Assembly (NCBI GenBank): GCA_030655535.1
Contig: JAURVK010000008.1
Coordinates: forward strand, 1 to 32,110
From: Methylobacter sp.
GTDB taxonomy: Bacteria > Pseudomonadota > Gammaproteobacteria > Methylococcales > Methylomonadaceae
Direction of reading: 5' to 3'
Length of the DNA stretch: 32,110 nt
Shown: positions 8,580 through 17,510 of the stretch, one piece after another
How the letters are laid out: every line of letters begins with the position of its first letter
How positions within the stretch are numbered: the stretch's first letter is position 1
Translations under genes and position numbers: made by a program
The notes under the pieces: generated by a model
Database searches by the model: none
What the model was told of the DNA's origin: nothing
Seen by the model: only the letters and a program-made list of their open reading frames with translations

Positions 8580-8698
8580 TTTAGCCTTTAGCCTTTAGCC
8601 TTTAGCCTTTAGCCTTTAGCCTTTAGCCTTTAGCCTTTAGCCTTTAGCCTTTAGCCTTTAGCCTTTAGCCTTTAGCCTTTAGCCTTTAGCCTTTAGCC
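8580..8698. repeat. TTTAGCC heptanucleotide tandem tract, 17 perfect units
   Basis: TTTAGCC is repeated 17 times without a mismatch and then degenerates. Read on the minus strand the unit is GGCTAAA, a variant of the GGYGAAA units of the tract at 8444-8541, so the two tracts are imperfect inverted repeats with a 38-base gap. The aroE stop codon (TAA, 8693-8695) lies in the last unit. Confidence 0.97.
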
Positions 8699-9532
8699 TT
8701 TAAGCTGCCGCTCTGAATTCAACAGCTCAATAACAGGCAGGGTTTTAGGACGAACGCCACGCCAGATAAAAAAAGCTTCTGCCGCCTGTTCAACCAGCAT
8801 ACCCAGGCCATCCAGGCTTTTTAGCGCATGGTTTTCCTGCCCCCAACGCACAAAAGCGGTCGGTTCGTTGCCGTAGGCGAGATCGTAACACACGCCGTTT
8901 TTAGCCAGTAAACCGGTCGGTAGCGGCGGTAACTGGCCGCTTAAACTGGCAGATGTCGCGTTTAAAATCAAGTCGAATTGCCGGTTTTTTAAGGCATCAA
9001 AACCGCAGCCGCTGATGGAGCCGTCGTCGTCAAATTCGGCGGCCAGCTTGACGGCTTTATCAACGGTGCGGTTGGCGATAACAAGCGAGTGCGGGGCTTG
9101 TTCAAGAATCGGGGCTATGATGCCCCGACTGGCGCCGCCTGCACCCAGGATCAATATGCGGCTGCCCGATAAGACGATGGCATGATTGGCGATCAAGTCG
9201 GTTACCAGGCCGATGCCGTCGGTGTTGTCGCCTAATAGCGAACCGTCCGTTTGCAGTGCGAGCGTGTTGACGGCTTTGCTCAGTCGGGCGCGTTCGGTTT
9301 TACGGTCGGCGCAGTTCCAGGCAAGTTCTTTGAGCGGTACCGTGCAATTCAAGCCTTTGCCGCCGTCAGCAAAAAAGGTGGTAACGGCGCTCTGAAATTG
9401 TTCGGCGGGAACATCTTGAGCCGTGTATTCGAGCGTTTGTCCGGTTTGTTCGGCAAAAAGCCGATGAATGCGCGGCGATTTACTGTGTTTGATAGGGTGG
9501 CCAAATACAGCGTAGCGATCTATTAGCGTCAT
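8693..9532 (-). CDS. aroE: Shikimate dehydrogenase AroE
   Basis: This is a 279-residue NADP-dependent shikimate dehydrogenase of chorismate biosynthesis. The substrate-binding N-terminal motif is GHPIKHSKSPRIH (residues 11-23). NCTVPLKE supplies catalytic Lys68 and NTDGIG supplies Asp105. LILGAGGASRG (128-137) is the nucleotide loop, followed by NRT. I chose the ATG at 9532, which overlaps the upstream membrane-protein gene by four bases (ATGA). The open frame continues upstream, but that part does not resemble the family. The last two residues (KG) and the stop come from the GGCTAAA repeat, so the C-terminus has been reset by the heptamer tract without harming the core domain. Confidence 0.95.
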   Translation of the reverse strand: MTLIDRYAVFGHPIKHSKSPRIHRLFAEQTGQTLEYTAQDVPAEQFQSAVTTFFADGGKGLNCTVPLKELAWNCADRKTERARLSKAVNTLALQTDGSLLGDNTDGIGLVTDLIANHAIVLSGSRILILGAGGASRGIIAPILEQAPHSLVIANRTVDKAVKLAAEFDDDGSISGCGFDALKNRQFDLILNATSASLSGQLPPLPTGLLAKNGVCYDLAYGNEPTAFVRWGQENHALKSLDGLGMLVEQAAEAFFIWRGVRPKTLPVIELLNSERQLKG

Positions 9533-10062
9533 GATTGTGCTTTTTTTTCCATCCGTAATTCCCAGAAAATAGTCATCGCAACGATCAAAATGGCGATGCC
9601 CAATTCTACCCAGAGAAAGTGCGGCGTATAGACGGAAACAACGGCAGAAACACCCAGGAAAAGCCCGACCAGACTGAAGCGCCAGCCTACGCGCAGGCCG
9701 TCGAGCGTGGTTGAAAGCGACAAAATAAGCAGAATAATCAGTCCTGCATCTTCTTCGGCTATCCGTCCGGACTGATGTATTAAAAATGCACCGCCAACTA
9801 CCAGCAGCGACGTCGCCCAATGCATGGACTGCTCTCGCAGGATAATCCAGACATCGTCGCTACGATGTTTGGATTGCAGCCAGCCGATAATCATCGCAAA
9901 CAGGCAAAAGACAAAAACCAAAATGAGCCAGTAGCCATAGCCGTCGGCGGGGGAAAAGTCCATGATGCCGATACCGACCAGCGACAGTATCAGCAGCAAA
10001 ACCAAAATAGCTTCCTCAATATGGAATCTTCTTTTTTCGGTGATTAAGATGTCTTCTGACAT
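9529..10062 (-). CDS. Hypothetical inner-membrane protein, translationally coupled to aroE
   Basis: I do not recognise this 177-residue protein. It has a short charged N-terminus (MSEDILITEKRRFHIEE) and about five hydrophobic helices: ~19-37, ~43-63, ~82-98, ~103-120 with ~125-145, and ~148-168. It ends in a charged tail. No catalytic motif is visible. The ATG has GGAG eight bases upstream, and the stop overlaps the aroE ATG. The tight overlap suggests shared transcription and coupled translation with aroE rather than a shared biochemical role. Confidence 0.8.
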   Translation of the reverse strand: MSEDILITEKRRFHIEEAILVLLLILSLVGIGIMDFSPADGYGYWLILVFVFCLFAMIIGWLQSKHRSDDVWIILREQSMHWATSLLVVGGAFLIHQSGRIAEEDAGLIILLILSLSTTLDGLRVGWRFSLVGLFLGVSAVVSVYTPHFLWVELGIAILIVAMTIFWELRMEKKAQS

Positions 10063-10182
10063 GAAACAGGCTCCGCTTTAGTGATTGAATTGTAACGACT
10101 CAGCAGTTAGAGAAATGGAATGCAGATAAATATGATAAACGCGGATAATCCAAGAAAAAATCTTATTTTATCTTAATAATCA

Positions 10183-10203
10183 GCGTCGCCTAGAGGCGCC
10201 TAC
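10183..10203 (-). repeat. Single REP-like palindrome downstream of hemB
   Basis: On the minus strand the sequence is a GTAGGC head followed by GCCTCTAGGCGACGC, a short hairpin CGCC-TCTA-GGCG. The GTAGG head and GC-rich palindrome match the REP family seen at 12106, 13161, 24580, 26101 and 32091. It lies in the 210-bp gap after hemB and could also serve as its transcript end, although no U-run follows. Confidence 0.55.
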
Positions 10204-10272
10204 TTTTGGCATCTGCGTTCTATTATATTAATAGCTAAGTAGTTACATTGAATTAATGGTAATGCGTTCGAA

Positions 10273-11328
<1,056 letters not shown>

Positions 11329-11345
11329 CTAAGTACAGAAGATTT

Positions 11346-11354
11346 ATTGTATCA
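11346..11354 (-). promoter_or_regulatory. Probable extended -10 promoter of hemB
   Basis: The minus strand reads TGATACAAT, an extended -10 element (TGn plus TACAAT). It would give a leader of about 60 bases before the hemB ATG. No good -35 hexamer is present, which is common for extended -10 promoters. Confidence 0.45.
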
Positions 11355-11418
11355 GGGAAATTGCCACTCTGATATTTGAACAGTGAATGTATTTGTTAGT
11401 TTGATTTTTGAGGATTTT

Positions 11419-12063
11419 ATGAAAGCTAAGCAAGTTTCAATAGTGGGTTTATTCGTGGTATTACTCGGTTTAATGCCTGTCGCTAACGTCGTCGCGGCTG
11501 AGTTGTTGCCGCCGCAACAGGCGATACACGTAGCTTCGATGCAATTGCAGGAAAGGATGCAGGATAAGTCGTTTACCACGGATTTTGCCAAGATTACAGA
11601 ATTCGTTAACAAGGCTATTTATCCGCACACCGATTTCGACAGGATTGCGGCATTAGTACTCGGAAAGCTCTGGAAAACCGCGACTAATGACGAACGTGAG
11701 CGTTTTAAACATGAATTCCAAACGCTGTTGGTAAGAACCTATTCCCGTGCTTTTGTGGAGTTTAAGGATTGGTCCATTCGTTTTCTGCCTCTTGAAATGG
11801 AAGGTGATGCAACAAAAGTTATTGTAAAAACAGAAGTTTTGCAGCCCGGTATACAGCCTATCGGCGTCAACTACCGGATGCTGCTAAGCAAAGGCGAATG
11901 GAAGGCTTACGATATTATGATTGAAGGTGTGAGTCTGGTGACCAATTATCGCACCACCTTCACCAATGAAGTTCAAAGCAAAGGTTCATTAAACGCCGTC
12001 ATCGATGGACTGGCTAAGCGTAATGCGGAAGCATTGTCGGTAAGATCTAAAGCGAAGTCCTGA
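11419..12063 (+). CDS. mlaC: MlaC/Ttg2D family periplasmic phospholipid carrier
   Basis: The 214-residue protein has a Sec signal peptide (MKAKQVSIVGLFVVLLGLMP, then a VANVVA-type cleavage region near residue 27). The MlaC fold follows, with FVNKAIYPHTDFDRIAALVLG, ERFKHEFQTLLVRTYSRAF, and YDIMIEGVSLVTNYRTTF near the end. The family ferries phospholipids across the periplasm between the outer-membrane MlaA complex and the MlaFEDB transporter. I chose the ATG at 11419 because GAGGA lies just before it; an upstream in-frame start lacks a signal sequence of this type. No other mla genes are in the window, so this is an orphan copy or the cluster is dispersed. Confidence 0.88.
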   Translation: MKAKQVSIVGLFVVLLGLMPVANVVAAELLPPQQAIHVASMQLQERMQDKSFTTDFAKITEFVNKAIYPHTDFDRIAALVLGKLWKTATNDERERFKHEFQTLLVRTYSRAFVEFKDWSIRFLPLEMEGDATKVIVKTEVLQPGIQPIGVNYRMLLSKGEWKAYDIMIEGVSLVTNYRTTFTNEVQSKGSLNAVIDGLAKRNAEALSVRSKAKS

Positions 12064-12105
12064 GCTTTAATTGGCAGTAGCGACTTCATCGTTTGCCTGT
12101 TCGTA

Positions 12106-12158
12106 GCTGTAGGAGCGGCTTTAGCCGCGATTATCGCGGCTAAAGCCGCTCCTACAGC
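12106..12158. repeat. Perfect REPIN: two inverted REPs with 25-bp arms
   Basis: The left arm 12106-12130 and right arm 12134-12158 are exact reverse complements with a 3-base loop (tta). Each arm contains the REP unit GTAGGA plus GCGGCTTTAGCCGC plus GA, itself a hairpin. It fills the gap between mlaC and cmoA and can form either one long or two short hairpins. It may terminate or stabilise the mlaC transcript. Confidence 0.93.
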
Positions 12159-12203
12159 CGTTAACGATTGTTCATCCACTTAGCCTCTCGCCTCGTTAAA
12201 TTC

Positions 12204-12935
12204 ATGAATTCCGTCAAAGACTCCATCTATGCCAGTCCCGTCGGCGAAATCGGCGCTTTTAAGTTTGACGAAACAGTAGCCGGCGTTTTCCCGGATATGA
12301 TCCAGCGATCCGTTCCCGGTTATAACGCCATTATTTCCGCGATAGGTCTTTTGGCCGGGCGTTTTGCCCGCGAACATAGCGTTTGTTACGACCTGGGCTG
12401 CTCTTTGGGCGCGGCGACCTTATCGATGCGCCACCAGATTGAAGCTAAAGATTGTCGCATCATAGCCGTCGACAATTCTCCGGCAATGGTGACGCGTTTT
12501 CAGCAAGCATTGCAAAAAGATCGGGCCACGGTTGCCGTCGATGTGGTGTGCGCCGATATTCGAGAGCTTGCGATAGAAAATGCCTCGGTGGTCGTCTTAA
12601 ACTTTACCTTGCAGTTTATTCCGCTTGAAGACCGGCTCGATTTTTTGCAAAAAATCCACCAGGGACTGTTGCCCGGCGGCATATTAATCTTGTCGGAGAA
12701 ACTCAGATTCGACGATGATAGGCAACAGGAATTGCAAACAGAAATGCATCACGCCTTTAAAAAAGCACAAGGTTACAGCGATCTGGAAATCAGCCGGAAA
12801 CGCACCGCGCTGGAAAATGTGCTGATCCCTGAGACCTTTGTCCGGCATCAAAGCCGCTTGCGGCAAGTGGGTTTCAGCAGCGCTGAAGTCTGGTTTCAAT
12901 ACTTCAACTTCGCCTCGATCATTGCGCTGAAATGA
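12204..12935 (+). CDS. cmoA: Carboxy-SAM synthase CmoA
   Basis: This 243-residue SAM-dependent enzyme makes carboxy-S-adenosylmethionine from SAM and prephenate, the donor used by CmoB. The start region [20 protein letters not shown] and the SVPGYNAII motif are characteristic of CmoA. The SAM loop is [14 protein letters not shown] (62-75), and [11 protein letters not shown] and LSEKLRFDD follow. I chose the ATG at 12204, which matches the family N-terminus; a TTG 36 bases upstream is in frame but less likely. It overlaps cmoB by four bases (ATGA). AroE, which feeds the prephenate pathway, is nearby but probably by chance. Confidence 0.95.
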   Translation: MNSVKDSIYASPVGEIGAFKFDETVAGVFPDMIQRSVPGYNAIISAIGLLAGRFAREHSVCYDLGCSLGAATLSMRHQIEAKDCRIIAVDNSPAMVTRFQQALQKDRATVAVDVVCADIRELAIENASVVVLNFTLQFIPLEDRLDFLQKIHQGLLPGGILILSEKLRFDDDRQQELQTEMHHAFKKAQGYSDLEISRKRTALENVLIPETFVRHQSRLRQVGFSSAEVWFQYFNFASIIALK

Positions 12936-13939
12936 TCGACTACCAACCCTTATATGATGCATTGACCGACGCCAAGGCCGAGGCTTGGGCAAAAATACTG
13001 CCGCAACAGCTTGAACAGAGCCTTGATCAAAGCAAACATGGCGATTTGGCGCAATGGCAGGCTTTAGTCGATAGCGTGCCGCACATGCCGACCGCACATC
13101 GAGTGCTGGATGCCGATGCGGTACAAATTGGCGGTGCGGATGAACTGCCGGATGAGCATGGTAGGGGCGACTTTAGTCGCCCTGGGCGCCTTGCGTCGTC
13201 CCTACAAAGCCAGTTAAAAGCTCTGCATCCCTGGCGTAAAGGCCCGTACAAGCTGTTCGGCATCCATATAGATACCGAATGGCGTTCGGACTGGAAGTGG
13301 GACAGGCTGAAAGATCATATCGCGCCGTTGGAACATCGTCTGGTATTGGATGTCGGTTGCGGCAACGGTTATCACTGCTGGCGTATGCTGGGTGCCGGTG
13401 CAAAAATGGTGGTCGGCATTGATCCCATGCTGCTTAATGTGATGCAGTTTCAGCTGGTTAGAAAACTGTATGGCGAAGCGCCGGTCTACGTTTTGCCATT
13501 GGGCATAGAAGACCTGCCTTATGGCATGAAGGCATTCGACACGGTATTTTCGATGGGCGTGCTTTACCATCGTCGTTCGCCTATCGATCATCTGATGGAA
13601 TTAAGGGATTGCCTGCAACCCGGCGGCGAGCTGGTATTGGAAACCCTGGTTATCGACGGCGGCCTGGGTCAAGTCTTATTGCCGGAAGACCGTTACGCCA
13701 GAATGCGCAACGTCTGGTTTTTGCCCAGCTGCGACACCCTGATCAGCTGGTTAAAACGCTGCGGATTTAAAAATATCCGGTTGGTTGATGTCAGCGTAAC
13801 CAGTATTGAAGAGCAGCGAACTACGGAATGGATGACTTTCCATTCGCTGAAAGATTTTCTGGATGCCGATAATCCGCAACTGACCTGCGAAGGTTTGCCG
13901 GCTCCGAAGCGAGCGATTGTTATTGCGAATGCGGCATAG
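12932..13939 (+). CDS. cmoB: tRNA U34 carboxymethyltransferase CmoB, with an internal REP-derived insertion
   Basis: CmoB carries the carboxymethyl group from carboxy-SAM to 5-hydroxyuridine at tRNA position 34, giving cmo5[27 protein letters not shown], the SAM loop [14 protein letters not shown] (139-152), [16 protein letters not shown] and LVIDGG are all conserved. At 335 residues it is about 12 longer than the E. coli enzyme (323). The excess falls at residues 77-92 ([14 protein letters not shown] region), encoded exactly by a 45-bp REP-like sequence at 13161-13205. It lies just before the conserved HPWRKGP motif in a part that is variable between species. The frame is kept, so the enzyme may still work. 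Confidence 0.95.
   Translation: MIDYQPLYDALTDAKAEAWAKILPQQLEQSLDQSKHGDLAQWQALVDSVPHMPTAHRVLDADAVQIGGADELPDEHGRGDFSRPGRLASSLQSQLKALHPWRKGPYKLFGIHIDTEWRSDWKWDRLKDHIAPLEHRLVLDVGCGNGYHCWRMLGAGAKMVVGIDPMLLNVMQFQLVRKLYGEAPVYVLPLGIEDLPYGMKAFDTVFSMGVLYHRRSPIDHLMELRDCLQPGGELVLETLVIDGGLGQVLLPEDRYARMRNVWFLPSCDTLISWLKRCGFKNIRLVDVSVTSIEEQRTTEWMTFHSLKDFLDADNPQLTCEGLPAPKRAIVIANAA
13161..13205. repeat. REP/REPIN-like sequence inside the cmoB coding region
   Basis: It opens with GTAGGG plus GCGACTTTAGTCGCC (13161-13181) and closes with GGGCGCCTTGCGTCGTCC plus CTAC (13184-13205). The ends GTAGGG and CCCTAC (reading GTAGGG on the other strand) give the inverted two-REP layout of the REPIN at 12106. Total length is 45 bp, 15 codons, with no stop in the cmoB frame. 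Confidence 0.85.
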
Positions 13940-13949
13940 AATCAGAGGT

Positions 13950-13983
13950 GGAGTGCAAGCTTTGCAAGCAAAGCTTGCACTCC
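13950..13983. repeat. Inverted REP pair (GGAGTGCAAGC family) flanking the RAYT gene
   Basis: The arms GGAGTGCAAGCTTTGC (13950-13965) and its exact complement (13968-13983) are separated by aa. The element lies directly 3' of both the convergent cmoB and RAYT genes, whose stops are 11 bp before it and immediately after it. It may act as a shared terminator as well as the flanking repeat of the transposase. Confidence 0.93.
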
Positions 13984-14517
13984 TTAAAAGTCGTCTTCGG
14001 TCAGAATTAAGGATTGGTATTTCGGGTTATCGTTAAATTGTCGGCGTAAGTTTTCTCGCCCCACTTTCTCTATATGCTGATGAAAGCTGGAAAAAGGATA
14101 ATCAGCCAGATTTTTCGTATAGCCATGTTTTACCGGATTGTTCAGCAAATAGTTAAGGTGAATTAAGTAATCCTTTTCAGCGCGTGGGCAATAATCCCAG
14201 TAATTCCACCACACTGGTAAATTAGAAGGATAAACTTTTCTGATTAACCGCCCCGACTGATAATGCACGCGACCCATGATTTTCGGTAAATCCTCACCTT
14301 TATGACTAAACGCCATCAGGTGGTAGTGATTATTTAGCGCCACCCAATGTTCCAGCGTCCAGGAAAATTCAGTAAACGTTTGTTGCAATAAGGCGATCAA
14401 CTGTTCTTTAAGTTGATTGTTTAATAGATGGCGTTTTTGATAAATACTGCCGGTTATAAAGTAACTGGTATTATCTAGCAGGAGGTGTGCTGGGCGATGT
14501 TGATAGCGTTTTAACAT
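13984..14517 (-). CDS. REP-associated tyrosine transposase (RAYT, Y1/HUH family)
   Basis: The 177-residue single-domain Y1 transposase resembles IS200/IS605 TnpA. The HUH motif is LNNHYHLMAF (His64, His66). The catalytic tyrosine is probably Tyr123 in HLNYLLNNPVKHGY, which aligns with VDYIYINPVKHG (Tyr115) of E. coli TnpA-REP. DYPFSSFH and the WWNYWDY segment are also typical. I chose the ATG at 14517, which has GGAG six bases before it. The frame is open further upstream only because it reads through the repeat array at 14557-14707. RAYTs are domesticated single-copy nucleases that cut and spread REP sequences. Repeats of one family sit on both sides here. Confidence 0.9.
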   Translation of the reverse strand: MLKRYQHRPAHLLLDNTSYFITGSIYQKRHLLNNQLKEQLIALLQQTFTEFSWTLEHWVALNNHYHLMAFSHKGEDLPKIMGRVHYQSGRLIRKVYPSNLPVWWNYWDYCPRAEKDYLIHLNYLLNNPVKHGYTKNLADYPFSSFHQHIEKVGRENLRRQFNDNPKYQSLILTEDDF

Positions 14518-14556
14518 AGTCAGCTCCAAAAGATAATTAAGGTGCGAAGCGTGGTT

Positions 14557-14707
14557 GGAGTGCAGGCTTCGCCTGCTTTGCAAGCAAAGCTTGCACTCCG
14601 GGTTGCGGTTGGAGTGCAGGCTTCGCCTGCCTTGCAAGCAAAGCTTGCACTCCGGGTTGCGGTTGGAGTGCAGGCTTCGCCTGCCTTGCAAGTAAAGCTT
14701 GCACTCC
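14557..14707. repeat. Three tandem 43-bp REPINs at a 54-bp period
   Basis: Copies lie at 14557-14599, 14611-14653 and 14665-14707, separated by the same 11-bp spacer (gggttgcggtt). Each contains GGAGTGCAGGCTTCGCCTGC, a 3-base linker, then the complement of GGAGTGCAAGCTTTGCTTGC. That is two related REPs head to head, each with its own small hairpin (GCAGGC-TTC-GCCTGC; GCAAGC-TTT-GCTTGC). Copies differ at single positions only. The array is between the RAYT start and the ubiC stop. Confidence 0.95.
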
Positions 14708-14718
14708 GGGTTGCGGAA

Positions 14719-15282
14719 CTAAAAAACCTCCAAAACCCCCGGCAAAAAAAACTCACTCACCAGCATTTGCCGTTGCGAAATCGCATAGACGGTTCTTCTG
14801 CCCCAGATCGGCTGGTCGATATAGCCTTCAACTATCGCCGACTGTGTCCATGTCGGTGAAGCAATCAAGGCGACATCCATTTCGATGCGTTCCAGCTTGG
14901 GATAGGAAAAAATCACTTCCCCCAGCGGCCGACTGCCGAGATGTGCCAGGTTGCTTTTAGCCGCTTTGATGGTTTTTGTCGGGATGATGGTTCTGGCTAG
15001 AATCAGCGGCTTGCCGTCGGCGTGCAGCAAAACTTCACGGATCAGGCTGTATTTGCTTTCGTGCAATTTAAGCAGTCTGCGCTCGGTTAAAAACGGCGTA
15101 TTCCATTGTTGCAGCAGAATTTTAACGCCAATCGCATCGCCGTAATAATCACGCAGACGCTGAGTCAGCGATCCCGGTTCATAGACCCATGATTGAACGT
15201 TTTCCGGCAGGGTATGACGGGTGCCCGAGCGGTTTTCAAGCCATGAGGGTTCCCGGTTAAATAAAAAGCTTTTGCTGTTCAA
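14719..15282 (-). CDS. ubiC: Chorismate pyruvate-lyase UbiC
   Basis: The 187-residue protein removes pyruvate from chorismate to give 4-hydroxybenzoate, the ring precursor of ubiquinone. REVLLHADGKPLILARTIIP and LGSRPLGEVIFSYP are the conserved core. The C-terminal third is longer and ends FFLPGVLEVF. A stop lies in frame just upstream, and the only usable start is TTG at 15282, 12 bases after a GAGGT that overlaps the recG end. A rare start codon could keep expression low. It lies six bases after recG and is probably in the same transcript. The later Ubi genes ubiE, ubiJ and ubiB are also in this window. Confidence 0.88.
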   Translation of the reverse strand: MNSKSFLFNREPSWLENRSGTRHTLPENVQSWVYEPGSLTQRLRDYYGDAIGVKILLQQWNTPFLTERRLLKLHESKYSLIREVLLHADGKPLILARTIIPTKTIKAAKSNLAHLGSRPLGEVIFSYPKLERIEMDVALIASPTWTQSAIVEGYIDQPIWGRRTVYAISQRQMLVSEFFLPGVLEVF

Positions 15283-15288
15283 TGTAGT

Positions 15289-17379
15289 TTAAACCTCGGA
15301 ATATTCGGTGGATGCGCCCAACCAGCGATCACACAAGGGTTGTATGGCCTGGGGCGAGTGAGTAAAAAAGCTGTCGCCGACCTGTTGGACAATATCCAGC
15401 ACATCGGCATCTCTGGCTAAATCGGCAATCTTAAAATGCATTTGCCCTGTCTGCCTTGTACCCATGACTTCGCCGGGGCCGCGCAGCTCAAGATCTTTTT
15501 CGGCAATTACAAAGCCGTCGTTGCTGTCTCGTAAAACGCCCAGACGATGGCGGGAAGTATCGGACAACGGCGCTTGATACATCAGCAGGCAATAACTGTT
15601 GTCATTGCCTCGACCGACCCGGCCGCGCAATTGATGCAGCTGCGACAAACCGAGGCGTTCCGGGTTTTCGATGATCATTAATCCGGCATTGGGTACGTCG
15701 ACGCCGACTTCAATAACGGTTGTCGCGACCAGTAAATCAAGCTGGTGATTTTTAAAGGCCTGCATGACGGCATCTTTTTCGGCGGATTTCATGCGCCCGT
15801 GTATCAGTGCAATACGCACATTCGGCAAGGCCTGGGTCAGCGTTTCTGCGGTTTTTTCCGCCGCCTCGCATTGTAAAACTTCCGACTCTTCAATCAGCGT
15901 GCAGACCCAATAGACCTGTTTTTTTTTCTCGACCCAGCCGTGAATCCGGTCGATCACCTCGGCGCGCCGCTCTGCGGGAATCACGCTGGTGACGATCGGC
16001 TTTCTGCCCGGCGGCAGCTCATCGATAATGGACATATCCAGGTCGGAATATTGCAGCATGGCCAGGGTGCGGGGAATCGGCGTGGCGGTCATCACTAACT
16101 GGTGCGGCCTGATACCGCCCTGTTGGCCTTTTTCCCTTAGCGCCAGCCGCTGGTGTACGCCGAAGCGGTGTTGTTCATCAATAATAATCAGGCCGAGGCG
16201 GTAGAAGTTTACGCTGTCCTGAAACAAGGCATGAGTGCCGATGATGATTCCGGCGGTACCGTCTTCCAGCGCTTCTAAAACGGCTCTCCTGGCGTTGCCT
16301 TTGAGTTGCCCGGTTAAGTACATTACCTGGGTCTGAAAGCCTTCAAACCAGATGCTGAAGTTGCGCTTATGCTGTTCGGCCAGCAACTCGGTCGGAGCCA
16401 TCACCGCAACCTGATAGCCTGCCGTTAACGCCAGCAATGCCGCATAGGCGGAGACTACGGTTTTACCGGAGCCGACATCGCCCTGTACCAGGCGCATCAT
16501 CGGGTGTTGTGATCGGCAATCGGCTTCAATTTCTGCGATGACCCGTTGCTGCGCGCCGGTCAGTTTAAACGGCAGGGAGCGGATGAAATGTTCTATGGCG
16601 ATTTTGCCCGTTGCCGTTTCCGAAAAAGAGGGCGCTTGCCAGGCTTTGGTTTTATTCCGGGTTATTCGGAGGCTTAAATAATGCGCAAGCAGTTCTTCAA
16701 AAGCCAAGCGTTTTAGCGCGGGTACGCTGCCGTTTTGCAAGGCTTCAATCGACACCGATTCGTCCGGCGCATGCAGGATCCGGATCGCCTCGGCGAGGCT
16801 AGGATAATGATATTGCGTTAAGATCGACTCGGGTATCCAGTCGGTCAGCAGTTCGGGAAACTGGCTGCACAGGTCTAAAGCCTGTTTGACCGCCTTGCGT
16901 ATGACATTCTGGCTGAGGCCTTCGGTCAGCGGATAAACGGGGGTTAAGCGGGTTTCCGTTATGCAGTCGTTTGGATTGACGATGACCTTGTATTCGGGAT
17001 GAACCATTTCCAGTCCGGCATAGCCGTAGCGAACTTCGGCAAAACAACTGATCGCTGTGCCGGGTTTCAGTGCGTTGTGCTGGCTGGCGCTAAAGTGGAA
17101 AAACTTTAAGTTGATAAAGCCGGTAGGGTCGCTGATTCGGCAGATCAGGCTTTTTCGGCCTCGGGGCAATACGTCGATAAATTCAACTGTGCCGCTGATC
17201 AACGCGGCCTGGCCCGGCCTTAGCGAGCCGATCGGATAAACGCGGGTTCGATCCTCGTAACGCAGGGGCAGGTGAAAAATCAAATCCTGAATAACGCAAA
17301 GGCCGAGTTTTTGCAATCGGTCTGCGGTTTGAGTCCCTATCCCTGTTAATGCTGAAACGGGTTGATTCAGGGTGTTCAT
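15289..17379 (-). CDS. recG: ATP-dependent DNA helicase RecG
   Basis: At 696 residues this matches the family (E. coli 693). RecG reverses stalled replication forks and processes recombination intermediates. The N-terminal wedge/OB domain (~1-220) contains GSLRPGQAALISGTV. The helicase core has Walker A GDVGSGKT (300-307), DEQH (401-404), TATPIPRTL, ATTVIEVGVDVPNA, and the terminal QLRGRVGRG with the TRG-like ENPERLGLSQLHQ region. The start is ATG 17379, which gives the family-like N-terminus MNTLNQPVSALTGIG; a longer frame upstream crosses a dispersed repeat. It follows ridA by 237 bp that contain repeats. Confidence 0.97.
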   Translation of the reverse strand: MNTLNQPVSALTGIGTQTADRLQKLGLCVIQDLIFHLPLRYEDRTRVYPIGSLRPGQAALISGTVEFIDVLPRGRKSLICRISDPTGFINLKFFHFSASQHNALKPGTAISCFAEVRYGYAGLEMVHPEYKVIVNPNDCITETRLTPVYPLTEGLSQNVIRKAVKQALDLCSQFPELLTDWIPESILTQYHYPSLAEAIRILHAPDESVSIEALQNGSVPALKRLAFEELLAHYLSLRITRNKTKAWQAPSFSETATGKIAIEHFIRSLPFKLTGAQQRVIAEIEADCRSQHPMMRLVQGDVGSGKTVVSAYAALLALTAGYQVAVMAPTELLAEQHKRNFSIWFEGFQTQVMYLTGQLKGNARRAVLEALEDGTAGIIIGTHALFQDSVNFYRLGLIIIDEQHRFGVHQRLALREKGQQGGIRPHQLVMTATPIPRTLAMLQYSDLDMSIIDELPPGRKPIVTSVIPAERRAEVIDRIHGWVEKKKQVYWVCTLIEESEVLQCEAAEKTAETLTQALPNVRIALIHGRMKSAEKDAVMQAFKNHQLDLLVATTVIEVGVDVPNAGLMIIENPERLGLSQLHQLRGRVGRGNDNSYCLLMYQAPLSDTSRHRLGVLRDSNDGFVIAEKDLELRGPGEVMGTRQTGQMHFKIADLARDADVLDIVQQVGDSFFTHSPQAIQPLCDRWLGASTEYSEV

Positions 17380-17408
17380 ATAACAACTCGGCAGTGAGAG
17401 ATACGGTA

Positions 17409-17430
17409 TTGTCCACGAAAGGCACGAAAA
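17409..17430. repeat. Solo copy of the terminal sequence of the 21891-22210 element
   Basis: The 22 bases beginning TTGTCCACGAAAGGCACG are an exact complement of 22189-22210, the right end of the structured element. Here it stands alone just upstream of recG. Confidence 0.85.
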
Positions 17431-17510
17431 ATCTTTATAGCTCAATAACTTCGACTGTTTCTAGCTCCAGAAGCTATGAAAGTATTCATTTTTAGGATAG
17501 CACAAGAATA

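Noticed and set aside
8444-8698. CRISPR array
   Set aside because: The unit is 7 bp with no spacers between repeats; it is a simple tandem repeat.
9533-9820. Long N-terminal extension of aroE
   Set aside because: It lies wholly inside the membrane-protein gene in another frame and is arginine-rich shadow sequence; the ATGA overlap start matches the family.
14518-14691. N-terminal extension of the RAYT frame (repeated RRSLHSNRNPECKLCLQ)
   Set aside because: It is only the translation of the tandem REPINs. The ATG at 14517 has a good Shine-Dalgarno and begins family-like sequence.
14557-14707. CRISPR array with 43-bp repeats
   Set aside because: The 11-bp spacers are identical to each other, the repeats are internally palindromic REPINs, and no cas genes are present.
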